In this document: piece by piece, positions 9,146 through 17,353 of the stretch
Position numbering within the stretch: position 1 is the stretch's first letter
Layout of the letters: each line of letters begins with the position of its first letter
Made by a program: the position numbers and the translations under genes
Source: Sphingobium sp. DEHP117
Lineage (GTDB): Bacteria > Pseudomonadota > Alphaproteobacteria > Sphingomonadales > Sphingomonadaceae
DNA length: 64,000 nucleotides
Assembly (NCBI RefSeq): GCF_030867385.1
Contig: NZ_JAPFBJ010000001.1
Span: forward strand, 248,001-312,000
Direction of reading: 5' to 3'
The notes under the pieces: model-generated
Seen by the model: the letters and a program-made list of their open reading frames with translations, nothing else
Told to the model about the DNA's origin: nothing
The model's database searches: none

Positions 9146-10912
9146 TTGGGGGCGATGGAGACCTGGCAGTTGCGCTTCAATGATCTGACGCAGACCATAT
9201 TGGCAGTGGAGGACCGGACTGGCAATGCCGCCGCGAGCCTTTGGCGCCAGTGCGTCGACATGCTTGCGCAACATGATCAGGCAGGCAAGATGGTGCTGCG
9301 GCAGGAAGACCGCGCGGCGCTGGTGGCGCGGCTGAACGACCTGCGCACCCAACTGAGCGAGGCACAGCGGATCGCCAGCGTGGTCGAGCTGGGGAGTCGC
9401 CTGCGCTCGCCCGCATTGGTAGAGTTTTTCGCGACCGACCGCCCTGCGGTGTGCGTGGCGGCATTGTCGCGCGCGCGCCTGCCCGATGCGATGTGGCCGG
9501 TGCTGCTCTCCCGCCTTGGGCCAACGGCGCGTGGCGTGTTGCGCGGGCGGCGCGACATCGGGCCGGAAACGCGACGCGCACTCGAGGCCTTCGGCCCGAC
9601 TGACCTGGTGCTGGGTGACGACGGCGCAACGGCGGTGGTGTCCAACGACATCGGGTCGGCAGGTGTGGCTGACATGGGGCAGGAGCTTCTGCTCGACACG
9701 CCGGAGCCTGCCGACGGCGACCAGAAGCCAGAAGGCGAACGCAGCCAGATCCGCCAGCTGGTCGAACGGATCGAGCGGTTTACGAGCAGCGGCAAGCTAC
9801 GCGCCATCGGTACGCCGGAGGCGGCCGAGCCGCGCGCAACCGAACAGGCTGCGTTGCGCGCCTTTCCGTTCGAGACGGACAGCGAAGGGACGCTGATCTG
9901 GGTGGGAGACGCCGCACGCACCGCATTGGTCGGCCTGTCGCTGGCGCAGATCGCCCTGCCCGGCGAGACCGGTCCGGACGGGCATGTTGCCGGCGCGTTT
10001 GCCCGGCGCAGCAGCTTCCAGCACGGACGCTTTTTCATCGGCGAAGGGCTGTACGAGGGTGAGTGGCGCTTGTCTGCCGTGCCATTTTTCGATCCCGCGT
10101 CCGGTCGCTTTCAGGGATATCGCGGGCAGGCACGACGACCGCTGGTGCACGAGATCCCGCACATGGCGGCGGGTGGTTCGGCGGCATCGGTGGCCCAGCC
10201 CTCGCTCGATTCGGTGCGCCAGCTCATTCACGAGCTGCGCACGCCGCTGAACGCCATTTTGGGTTTTGCGGAGATCATCGAGCAGCAGCTGTTCGGCCCG
10301 GCTGGCGTGCACTATCGCGAGATGGCGGGCAATATTCTCTCGGATGCGCGCCGTCTGCTCGCCGCGTTCGAGGAGATCGATGCAGCCGCCCGTGCCGCCG
10401 CTCCACAGGGGGGCGCGGGCGCTATCCCGCCCAAGAGCGCGGTGGATGTTACCGAACTGATCGAGAGTGCGGTCGGCTTGTTCGAAGCGGAGGGGGCTGC
10501 CCGCCTGCGCATTGCCGCCTCGGCCGATCTGCCGCGCGCCTATGTCGAGCCGGTGCAGTGCGAGCGCATGATCCAGCATCTCGTGCGCACGCTGATGCCG
10601 CTGACGCAGGGCGAAGAACCTGTGCAGGGCGCTCTGTGGTTCCAGCCGGATGGCACCGGTGGCAAGCTGATGCTCGGTTTCGATCGCCCGGCGCGTATCC
10701 GGGGGTTGGACGAGCACGAGCTGCTGGATCCCGGCTATGGAGCCGACGGCGACTGGCCCGATGCGCCGCTGCTCGGCCTCGGCTTTTCGATGCGGCTCGT
10801 ACGCAGCCTTGCCATAGCGCAGGATTGTGCGCTGCGTATCGAGGCGGAGCGCCTGTTGCTGGAACTACCGGTGGCGCAGGGCGAAGCGCTGGCTGACGAC
10901 GAAAGCGCCTAG
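9146..10912 (+). CDS. PAS/HisKA-containing sensor kinase-like protein with degenerate ATPase domain
   Basis: A 588-residue soluble protein without membrane segments. A long N-terminal helical part is followed by a PAS-like region (about 240-320: FPFETDSEGTLIWVGD to GRFQGYRGQARR) and a good H-box, IHELRTPLNAILGFAEII, with the phospho-acceptor at His362. The ATP-binding domain is poor: the N-box position reads MIQHLVRTLMPLT without the catalytic Asn, no DxGxG motif is visible, and only a G2-like GLGFSMRLVRSLA remains. It may be a pseudokinase or phosphotransfer protein. TTG 9146 has GAGGG at 7 bases; ATG 9155 is the alternative. No response regulator gene is adjacent. Confidence 0.78.
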   Translation: MGAMETWQLRFNDLTQTILAVEDRTGNAAASLWRQCVDMLAQHDQAGKMVLRQEDRAALVARLNDLRTQLSEAQRIASVVELGSRLRSPALVEFFATDRPAVCVAALSRARLPDAMWPVLLSRLGPTARGVLRGRRDIGPETRRALEAFGPTDLVLGDDGATAVVSNDIGSAGVADMGQELLLDTPEPADGDQKPEGERSQIRQLVERIERFTSSGKLRAIGTPEAAEPRATEQAALRAFPFETDSEGTLIWVGDAARTALVGLSLAQIALPGETGPDGHVAGAFARRSSFQHGRFFIGEGLYEGEWRLSAVPFFDPASGRFQGYRGQARRPLVHEIPHMAAGGSAASVAQPSLDSVRQLIHELRTPLNAILGFAEIIEQQLFGPAGVHYREMAGNILSDARRLLAAFEEIDAAARAAAPQGGAGAIPPKSAVDVTELIESAVGLFEAEGAARLRIAASADLPRAYVEPVQCERMIQHLVRTLMPLTQGEEPVQGALWFQPDGTGGKLMLGFDRPARIRGLDEHELLDPGYGADGDWPDAPLLGLGFSMRLVRSLAIAQDCALRIEAERLLLELPVAQGEALADDESA

Positions 10913-10969
10913 GCCGCCTGCTGCGCGAGGGGCAATCCAATAGCAATGTTTGTGCTATAGGCGAAAGCT

Positions 10970-11989
10970 ATGATCGCATCCGCCTTCTCGCCGGAAGACT
11001 TGCGCGCCCACCCTGCACGGGAGGATTTTGTCACGCTGCCGCCCGAGTTCGGCACGCGGTTCATGCTGGTCGTCGATACCGAGGAAGAGTTTGACTGGGG
11101 CGCGCCTTTTGATCGCAACAGCCGCAGCGTTACGGTCTGCGCGGCGATGCGCCGGGGGCAGGAGTATTTCCGCGCGGCTGGCGTGAAGCCACTTTATGTG
11201 ACCGACTACCCGGTGATCGACGACCCGCAAGCTGGGCCGATGCTGGCCGAGTGGCAGGCACGCGGCGAGGCCGATGTCGGCGCGCATTGCCACCCCTGGG
11301 TCAATCCTCCGCACGAGGAGGAAGTGAGCACCGCCAACAGCTTCGCTGGCAACCTGCCCGAAGCGCTCGAGCGCGCCAAGATCACCGCACTGCGCGATCG
11401 CATTGCAGAAGTGACGGGCCGCACGCCGCTGGCGTTTCGTGCTGGCCGCTATGGTGTGGGGCCGAATACCGGGCGGATTCTTGCCGATCTTGGCTTTCAG
11501 CTCGATACATCGGTGCGGAGTCGCTTCGACTATAGCGCACAGGCGGGGCCGGATTTCTCCGACCTGCCGGTGAAGCCGTGGTACGCGGGGCCCGCGAAGG
11601 CGCTGATCGAATTGCCACTTTCCACCGCCTATGCCGGGCCGCTGGGGCGGATGGGCGGCAGGCTCCAAACCTTGATCGAGCGGGGCGGGCTGGCGGCGGG
11701 TGTGCTGTCCCGCGCGCGCTTGCTCCAGCGTATCCCGCTGACGCCCGAAGGAGTGAGCGCGGCTGAAGCCATGCGCGGCATCGACGCGTTGCTGGCCGAG
11801 GGCGTGCGCTTGCTGATGTTCAGCTTTCACTCGCCTACGCTCGAACCGGGCCATACCCCCTATGTGCGGACGCAGGCGGATCTGACAGCCTTTTATCGCT
11901 GGTGGGACAGCGTGCTAAACTATCTTGCGCTGCGCGGGGTTGCTTCCGCCGGGGTGGGCGATGTTCTCGCCGCATGCGGGCCAAGATAG
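10970..11989 (+). CDS. Polysaccharide deacetylase-like (WalW-type) protein
   Basis: A 339-residue protein with a NodB-like fold: VVDTEEEFDWG (metal and base Asp region), GAHCHPWVNPP (His-x-His metal site), FRAGRYGVG (substrate Arg) and a late MFSFHSPTLEPGH histidine. This fits divergent deacetylases annotated as WalW in alphaproteobacteria, often near exopolysaccharide genes. There is no signal peptide, so a cytoplasmic carbohydrate substrate is possible. It follows the kinase-like gene by 57 bases on the same strand and ends shortly before a tRNA. The deacetylase activity is inferred. Confidence 0.8.
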   Translation: MIASAFSPEDLRAHPAREDFVTLPPEFGTRFMLVVDTEEEFDWGAPFDRNSRSVTVCAAMRRGQEYFRAAGVKPLYVTDYPVIDDPQAGPMLAEWQARGEADVGAHCHPWVNPPHEEEVSTANSFAGNLPEALERAKITALRDRIAEVTGRTPLAFRAGRYGVGPNTGRILADLGFQLDTSVRSRFDYSAQAGPDFSDLPVKPWYAGPAKALIELPLSTAYAGPLGRMGGRLQTLIERGGLAAGVLSRARLLQRIPLTPEGVSAAEAMRGIDALLAEGVRLLMFSFHSPTLEPGHTPYVRTQADLTAFYRWWDSVLNYLALRGVASAGVGDVLAACGPR

Positions 11990-12032
11990 GCTTGCCTTCG
12001 GGCATGGCGGCGGCTAATCCCCCGCGCAGGTG

Positions 12033-12109
12033 GGGCCTGTAGCTCAGTTGGTTAGAGCTGGCCGCTCATAACGGCTAGGTCGCGGGTTCGAGTCCTGCCG
12101 GGCCCACCA
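12033..12109 (+). tRNA. tRNA with CAT anticodon, probably tRNA-Ile2 (or elongator tRNA-Met)
   Basis: A 77-base cloverleaf with encoded CCA. The acceptor stem is GGGCCTG/CGGGCCC, the anticodon loop is CTCATAA (anticodon CAT) and the T-loop is TTCGAGT. It is not initiator tRNA because the first acceptor pair is a normal G-C. CTCATAACGG and the following GGTCGC resemble the isoleucine tRNA whose C34 is converted to lysidine by TilS, more than elongator Met; the identity is inferred. Confidence 0.93.
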
Positions 12110-12131
12110 TTTTCCCGACGAGCGAGAGACG

Positions 12132-12545
12132 ATGCCCACCAGCCGCGACCAGACCGACGCCCTGCTTTCCCGCTATTACGCGGCGTTCAACGCAGGAGAT
12201 CATGAGGCGATGCTCGCCTGCCTCGTGGACGATGTGGCGCACGACATCAATCAGGGTGAACGGCAGACCGGCAAGGACGCCTTCCGCGCCTTCCTCGTTC
12301 GGATGGACACGGCCTATGGCGAGCAGCTGAAGGACATTGTGTTGATGACCAGCGCCGATGGCGCGCGCGCGGCCGCCGAGTTTGTGGTGCATGGGGTCTA
12401 CAAGATTGCCGACGAGGGCCTGCCGCCTGCGCATGGGCAGAATTATGTGCTGCCCGCCGGCGCATTTTTCGAGGTACGAGATGGCCTGATTGCCCGCGTC
12501 TCTGTCTATTACAACCTTGCCGACTGGATCGCGCAGGTTTCATGA
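12132..12545 (+). CDS. SnoaL/ketosteroid-isomerase-like (NTF2-fold) protein
   Basis: A 137-residue NTF2-fold protein (YYAAFNAGDHEAMLACLVDD, then FFEVRDGLIARVSVYYNLADW). It matches the pattern of ketosteroid-isomerase-related proteins, but no substrate can be read from the sequence. GAGAGA precedes the ATG, 22 bases after the tRNA, so read-through from the tRNA promoter is possible. Its TGA overlaps the next ATG (12542-12545). It is the first of three translationally coupled genes (this, GNAT, amidase), which argues for a common small-molecule pathway. Confidence 0.82.
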   Translation: MPTSRDQTDALLSRYYAAFNAGDHEAMLACLVDDVAHDINQGERQTGKDAFRAFLVRMDTAYGEQLKDIVLMTSADGARAAAEFVVHGVYKIADEGLPPAHGQNYVLPAGAFFEVRDGLIARVSVYYNLADWIAQVS

Positions 12546-13132
12546 AGGCGGTCATCCGCACCCTGACGCAAGCGGCCGAGCGGCAGACGGCTTTGCCTGC
12601 GCTTGCCAGCTTGAGGATCGAGGTGTTTCGCGAATGGCCCTATCTCTATGACGGGACGGAAGGCTATGAGGCTGACTATCTGACCGAGTTCATGGCCGAG
12701 GCGGGATCGGTGCTGGTGGTGGCGGAAGTGGATGGCGCCATTGTTGGCGCGGCAACTGCATCGCCTATGGCCGGGCAGAAGGCGGAGTTTCGCGCGCCGT
12801 TCGAGCAGCGAGGCTTCGATACCGGCAGCCTGTTCTACTTCGGCGAATCGGTGTTGAAGGGAGGGTTTCGGGGCTTGGGTATAGGCCACGGTTTCTTCGA
12901 TGCGCGCGAGGCTGCGGCGCGGGCGGCTGGCGCGAGCGTGGCAACTTTTTGCGCGGTGGTGCGCCCTCAGGACCACCCGCTGCGCCCCGATAGCGCGCGC
13001 GATCTGCATCCGTTCTGGCGCGCGCGCGGCTATGCTCCGGTCGATGGCCTGACAGGCAGCTTCGACTGGAAGGACATCGACCAGCCGGGCGAGACAGCGC
13101 ACCCCATGCAGTTCTGGATGCGCAACCTGTGA
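12542..13132 (+). CDS. GNAT family N-acetyltransferase
   Basis: A 196-residue GNAT-fold protein with the beta-strand pair VLVVAEVDGAIVGAATASPM and the acetyl-CoA loop region RGLGIGHGFFDAREAAARAAG (R/Q-x-x-G-x-G type, here FRGLGIGHGF). Substrate unknown. It overlaps its upstream neighbour by ATGA and its downstream neighbour by GTGA, so all three are made from one transcript with coupled translation. Pairing an acetyltransferase with a nitrilase-family amidase suggests acylation and hydrolysis of one amine or amide metabolite (inference). Confidence 0.86.
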   Translation: MKAVIRTLTQAAERQTALPALASLRIEVFREWPYLYDGTEGYEADYLTEFMAEAGSVLVVAEVDGAIVGAATASPMAGQKAEFRAPFEQRGFDTGSLFYFGESVLKGGFRGLGIGHGFFDAREAAARAAGASVATFCAVVRPQDHPLRPDSARDLHPFWRARGYAPVDGLTGSFDWKDIDQPGETAHPMQFWMRNL

Positions 13133-14031
13133 GCGCTTTTCGCATCGCCTGCGCGCAATATCCGATCGAGCCGATGACAAGCCTCGGGGAGTGGCAAGAG
13201 AAGCTCGCGGGCTGGGTAGCGGAGGCGGCGCTGGGCGGGGCGGCGTTGCTGGTGTTTCCCGAATATGGATCGATGGAGATCGCGGCGAGCGACCCGGCAA
13301 CGATGGGTGACCTGCATGCCAGCCTGCGCACCGTGATGGCGGCTGGTGATGCGATGGATGCGCATCACGCTGCGCTTGCGGCCACGCATCAGGTCCATAT
13401 CCTCGGGGCCAGCAGGCCGGTCGCGCTCGATGACGGCCGCATCGTCAACCGCGCGCGCCTGTTCGCGCCCAATGGCCGCAGCGGCTATCAGGACAAGATC
13501 GTGATGACCCGGTTCGAGCGCGAGCAATGGGGCATCAGCGGGGGCGATGCGATCCGCGTCTTCAATACCGCGCTCGGCGTTATTGGTGTGTCGATCTGCT
13601 ACGATGTCGAGTTCCCCCTGATTGCGCGGGCGCAGGCCGAGGCGGGGGCGCGGCTGATCCTAACGCCCTCCTGCACAGATAGCATGCAGGGCTATTGGCG
13701 CGTGCGAATCGGTGCGCAGGCCCGCGCGCTGGAGAATCAGGTCTACGTTGCCCAGGCGCCCACGGTCGGCATGGCGTCGTGGTCTCCGGCAGTGGATGAG
13801 AACTACGGGTTGGCTGGGTTGTACGGTCCGCCGGTGCTCGATTGCCCGGATGACGGGGTGCTTGCTCTTGGGGTGGAAGGGGATAGCGGCTGGACCATCG
13901 GCGCGGTTGATGTGCAGCGCGTGGATGGCTGGCGCGAGCAAGGCGCGGTACGCCCGTTCGCGCATTGGCCGGAGCAGCTATTGAACGCGCCTCCGGCATT
14001 ACCGCCTGTGGAAACAATCGACCTGCGCTGA
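13129..14031 (+). CDS. Carbon-nitrogen hydrolase (nitrilase superfamily amidase)
   Basis: A 300-residue nitrilase-superfamily enzyme hydrolysing a C-N bond. The Glu-Lys-Cys triad is visible: Glu45 in LVFPEYGSME, Lys in YQDKIVMTRFE, and Cys in GVSICYDVEFP. The second conserved glutamate region (ALENQVYVAQAP) is present too. The GTG start at 13129 overlaps the GNAT stop codon, so it is translationally coupled. The family covers amidases, beta-ureidopropionase and omega-amidase; the sequence does not decide between them. Confidence 0.88.
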   Translation: MSAFRIACAQYPIEPMTSLGEWQEKLAGWVAEAALGGAALLVFPEYGSMEIAASDPATMGDLHASLRTVMAAGDAMDAHHAALAATHQVHILGASRPVALDDGRIVNRARLFAPNGRSGYQDKIVMTRFEREQWGISGGDAIRVFNTALGVIGVSICYDVEFPLIARAQAEAGARLILTPSCTDSMQGYWRVRIGAQARALENQVYVAQAPTVGMASWSPAVDENYGLAGLYGPPVLDCPDDGVLALGVEGDSGWTIGAVDVQRVDGWREQGAVRPFAHWPEQLLNAPPALPPVETIDLR

Positions 14032-14112
14032 GGGTAGGTTCCGCATTCATTTCGCACCTGCAACATAATTCTTGCCAAGTGCCGAATCGCGCGACATCAT
14101 GTGCGCATGGGG

Positions 14113-15534
14113 ATGGATAAAATCTTCTTCGACGAGATGGTTGACGAGGGCGGTCAGCCTCGTCCCTCCTTCTCAGGCTATTGTGACTGGCTGGCAGAAC
14201 AGGAACCGGCAAAGCTCCTCAAAAAGGCCTATGAGGCGGAAGACCTGTTCCGCAAAACCGGCATCACCTTTGCCGTCTATGGGCAGGAGGAGGCCGAGGA
14301 ACGGCTGATCCCGTTCGACATCGTGCCCCGCATTATTGCCGGAGCGGAATGGGCGAAGCTTTCGCGGGGAATCGAGCAGCGCGTCCGGGCGATGAACGCC
14401 TTCCTGCATGACATCTATCACCGGCAGGAGATCGTGCGCGCGGGCCGCCTGCCCGAGCATATGGTCAGTGCCAACAGCGCATTTCTGGATCGGATGATCG
14501 GCTTCACGCCGCCGGGAGGAGTCTATAGCCACATTGTCGGCGTTGATCTGGTGCGTACCGGCCCGAACGAGTTTTATGCTCTGGAGGACAATGCGCGTAC
14601 GCCCTCCGGCGTGTCCTACATGCTCGAAAATCGCGAGACGATGATGCGCATGTTCCCGGAGCTGTTCACGCAGATGAAGGTGCGCGAGGTTTCGGATTAT
14701 CCCAAGCGCCTGCGCCGCTCGCTGTCGGCCTGCGCGCCGCCTGCCTGCAAGGGTGACCCGGTCGTCGCGGTGCTGACGCCGGGCATCTATAACAGCGCCT
14801 ATTTCGAGCATGCGTTTCTGGCGGACCAGATGGGCGCCGAGCTGGTCGAGGGGCATGATCTGCGCATTGTCGATGGCCGCGTGGCGATGCGAACGACGCA
14901 GGGCTATCAGCCGATCGACGTTCTCTATCGCCGGCTTGATGACGATTATCTCGACCCGCTCTCGTTCCTGCCGGACTCCGCGCTGGGTGTGCCGGGGATC
15001 ATGGACATCTACCTCGCGGGTGGCATCACGATCGCCAATGCGCCCGGCACCGGGATCGTCGATGACAAGGCGATCTATAGCTATGTACCGGATATCGTGC
15101 GCTTTTACACCGGCGAGGAGCCGCTGCTTCAGAACGTTCCGACATGGCGCTGCTCGGAGCCGGATTCGCTGAAATATGTGCTGGAGCATTTGGCCGAGCT
15201 GGTCGTGAAGGAAGTGCATGGCTCGGGCGGCTATGGCATGCTGGTCGGCCCGGTGGCGAGCAAACGCGAACTGACGGACTTTGCGGCGAAGCTGAAGCGC
15301 TCGCCCGCCAAATATATCGCCCAGCCAACGTTGGCGCTTTCAACCGTGCCGATCCTCACCAAGAAGGGATTGGCGCCGCGGCATGTCGACCTGCGACCGT
15401 TTGTCCTCGTCTCGCCGGAAAGAATCGACATCACGCCGGGCGGCCTGACCCGCGTGGCGCTCAAGAAAGGCTCGCTGGTCGTTAATTCCAGCCAGGGCGG
15501 CGGCACCAAGGACAGCTGGGTGCTGGAGGACTGA
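14113..15534 (+). CDS. Circularly permuted ATP-grasp protein of the Anbu cluster
   Basis: A protein of about 473 residues of the circularly permuted ATP-grasp type 2 family, with YALEDNARTPSGVSYMLEN as the nucleotide/metal segment and VVKEVHGSGGYGMLVGP as the permuted glycine-rich loop. ATP-grasp enzymes join a carboxylate to an amine via acyl-phosphate. It is the first gene of the conserved Anbu cluster and its stop overlaps the next start (ATGA at 15534). Start choice is uncertain: ATG 14113 gives MDKIFFDEM as in related proteins; GTG 14101 and ATG 14107 are in frame. It probably makes or modifies a peptide handled by Anbu (inference). Confidence 0.88.
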   Translation: MDKIFFDEMVDEGGQPRPSFSGYCDWLAEQEPAKLLKKAYEAEDLFRKTGITFAVYGQEEAEERLIPFDIVPRIIAGAEWAKLSRGIEQRVRAMNAFLHDIYHRQEIVRAGRLPEHMVSANSAFLDRMIGFTPPGGVYSHIVGVDLVRTGPNEFYALEDNARTPSGVSYMLENRETMMRMFPELFTQMKVREVSDYPKRLRRSLSACAPPACKGDPVVAVLTPGIYNSAYFEHAFLADQMGAELVEGHDLRIVDGRVAMRTTQGYQPIDVLYRRLDDDYLDPLSFLPDSALGVPGIMDIYLAGGITIANAPGTGIVDDKAIYSYVPDIVRFYTGEEPLLQNVPTWRCSEPDSLKYVLEHLAELVVKEVHGSGGYGMLVGPVASKRELTDFAAKLKRSPAKYIAQPTLALSTVPILTKKGLAPRHVDLRPFVLVSPERIDITPGGLTRVALKKGSLVVNSSQGGGTKDSWVLED

Positions 15535-16481
15535 TGACCACGCTCGGGAAAACCGCTGGCGCGCTGTTCTGGATGTTCCGCTATCTGGAGCGCAGCGAGA
15601 ATCTGGCGCGCCTGACCGAGGCGGGGCTGCGCATGTCGCTGACGCGCGGTGATACGGCGGTGCAGGAATGGCGCTCTGTTCTTACCACGGTCGGGCTGGC
15701 GCAGGCCTATGAAGAGACGGGGCTGGCCTATGAACCCGCCCAGGTGGTGAACTTCCTGCTGCGCGGGCGCAATCAGGGCGGGTCGGTCCTTTCCATGATC
15801 GAGAAGGCGCGCGACAACGCCCGCCTCGCCCGCACCGCCATCACCCGCGAGGTGTGGGAGGCGACGAACGAGTGCTTCATCACAACGCGTGACACGATGG
15901 CGCGGCCGCTGCGCGAGGCGGACATGCCGCAAGCACTCGGCATGATCCGCCAGCATAGCGCGCTGGTGCGTGGCGCGCTGCACGGCACGATGCTGCGCAA
16001 CGACATCTACAACTTCGCGCGGCTCGGCACCTTTGTGGAGCGCGCCGATAACACCGCCCGCATCATGGACGTGAAATACTATCTTCTGCTGCCCTCGCTG
16101 AGCCATGTGGGCTCCACGCTCGATACGAACCAGTGGGACATGCTGCTGCGCTCGCTCTCGGCCCAGCGCAGCTATCGCTGGCTTAACCCCAATGAGACAA
16201 AGGCGATCGACATTGCCCGATTCCTTATCTTTGACGGTCGGTTCCCGCGCTCCATCCTGTTCTGCGCGCTCAAGATCAGCGAGAACCTGAAGTGGCTAGG
16301 CTTCGATTATGGTGAGGAAAGGCCCGTGCACACGCAGGCGGTAAAGCTGGCCAAGGACCTCCAGAGCATCAGCGTCGAGCAGATTTTCGAGCGGGGGCTG
16401 CATGAGTTTCTGCAGGATTTCATGGCGAGCAACGCCGCGATCGCCTGGCAGATCGAGAAGGACTATCGTTTCACCGAGTAA
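15534..16481 (+). CDS. Alpha-E domain protein (DUF403) of the Anbu cluster
   Basis: A 315-residue all-helical alpha-E family protein (GALFWMFRYLERSENLARLTEAGLRM, then AQRSYRWLNPNETKAIDIA and ISENLKWLGFDYGEERPVH; the first motif is split here only for description). No catalytic motif is known. The alpha-E domain almost always travels with the permuted ATP-grasp and transglutaminase genes, and some genomes fuse them, implying a complex. It is translationally coupled to the ATP-grasp gene and is followed after 35 bases by the transglutaminase gene. Confidence 0.88.
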   Translation: MTTLGKTAGALFWMFRYLERSENLARLTEAGLRMSLTRGDTAVQEWRSVLTTVGLAQAYEETGLAYEPAQVVNFLLRGRNQGGSVLSMIEKARDNARLARTAITREVWEATNECFITTRDTMARPLREADMPQALGMIRQHSALVRGALHGTMLRNDIYNFARLGTFVERADNTARIMDVKYYLLLPSLSHVGSTLDTNQWDMLLRSLSAQRSYRWLNPNETKAIDIARFLIFDGRFPRSILFCALKISENLKWLGFDYGEERPVHTQAVKLAKDLQSISVEQIFERGLHEFLQDFMASNAAIAWQIEKDYRFTE

Positions 16482-16516
16482 GGGCATCAGCGAACGGACA
16501 AGGGCGCGCGCATTTC

Positions 16517-17323
16517 ATGAAGATCCGCTTTCATCACACCACCGCCTACCATTTTGACCGGCCTGTGCCCTATGGCCTGCAACGGCTGCGCCTGAAGCCC
16601 AAGGACAACGCACATCAGAAGGTGGTGGACTGGTCGATGGAGGTGAAGGGTGGGGTGTGCGAGGCGGAGTATGACGATGCCCACCGCAACCATGTTTCGC
16701 TGATCCGGGTGGAGGAGGGCGCGCAGACTGTCGAGGTGGTCTGTGCCGGAGAAGTTGAGACGGTTGAGGAGCATCATGGCGTTGTCGGCGCCCATCATGG
16801 TTATGCCCCGCTCTGGCTGTTTCGACAGCCGACCCCGCTGACCAGGGCGGGCGCGAGCGTGACGGCGCTGGCGAACAGGGTGCGGGCCGAGGGGCATGAG
16901 GGCGAAGTCGCGCTGATGCACGGCCTCAGCAATGCCATAGCCGATGCGGTCGATTACCAGATCGGCAAGACGGACGCGCGAACCTCTGCCGAAGAGGCTA
17001 TGCAGATCGGCCAGGGCGTGTGCCAGGATCACGCGCATATCTTCATCGGCGCCGCACGGTTGCTGGGAATCCCGGCGCGTTATGTCTCAGGTTATCTTTT
17101 CATGGAGGATCGGGTGGAGCAGGAGGCCGGGCACGCCTGGGCCGAGGCATTTCTTGAGGGGCTGGGCTGGGTCGGCTTCGATGTGTCGAACCGTGTCTCC
17201 CCCGGCAGGCATTATGTGCGCGTGGCAACGGGGCGGGATTATGCCGATGCCTCGCCAGTGCATGCGATGACTTTCGGCGGCGGGGACTCAAGCATGCTTG
17301 TCTCGCTGCGCGTGGATCAGTAG
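16517..17323 (+). CDS. Transglutaminase-like cysteine peptidase of the Anbu cluster
   Basis: A 268-residue protein with the bacterial transglutaminase N-terminal beta domain (MKIRFHHTTAYHFDRPV) and a papain-like core. The catalytic residues are readable: Cys in GQGVCQDHAHIF, His in EAGHAWAEAFL and Asp in GWVGFDVSN. Members are predicted cytoplasmic peptidases or amide-bond enzymes. No signal peptide is present. It is third in the ATP-grasp, alpha-E, transglutaminase, Anbu order, with 30 bases before the Anbu gene. Confidence 0.9.
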   Translation: MKIRFHHTTAYHFDRPVPYGLQRLRLKPKDNAHQKVVDWSMEVKGGVCEAEYDDAHRNHVSLIRVEEGAQTVEVVCAGEVETVEEHHGVVGAHHGYAPLWLFRQPTPLTRAGASVTALANRVRAEGHEGEVALMHGLSNAIADAVDYQIGKTDARTSAEEAMQIGQGVCQDHAHIFIGAARLLGIPARYVSGYLFMEDRVEQEAGHAWAEAFLEGLGWVGFDVSNRVSPGRHYVRVATGRDYADASPVHAMTFGGGDSSMLVSLRVDQ

Positions 17324-17353
17324 ACCAAGGCGGGATAAAGCCGGGGGAGCACG

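Noticed and set aside
12000..14100. tRNA followed by an unusual gene trio, considered as a small genomic island
   Set aside because: Base composition and codon use match the neighbours, and there is no integrase or repeated tRNA end.
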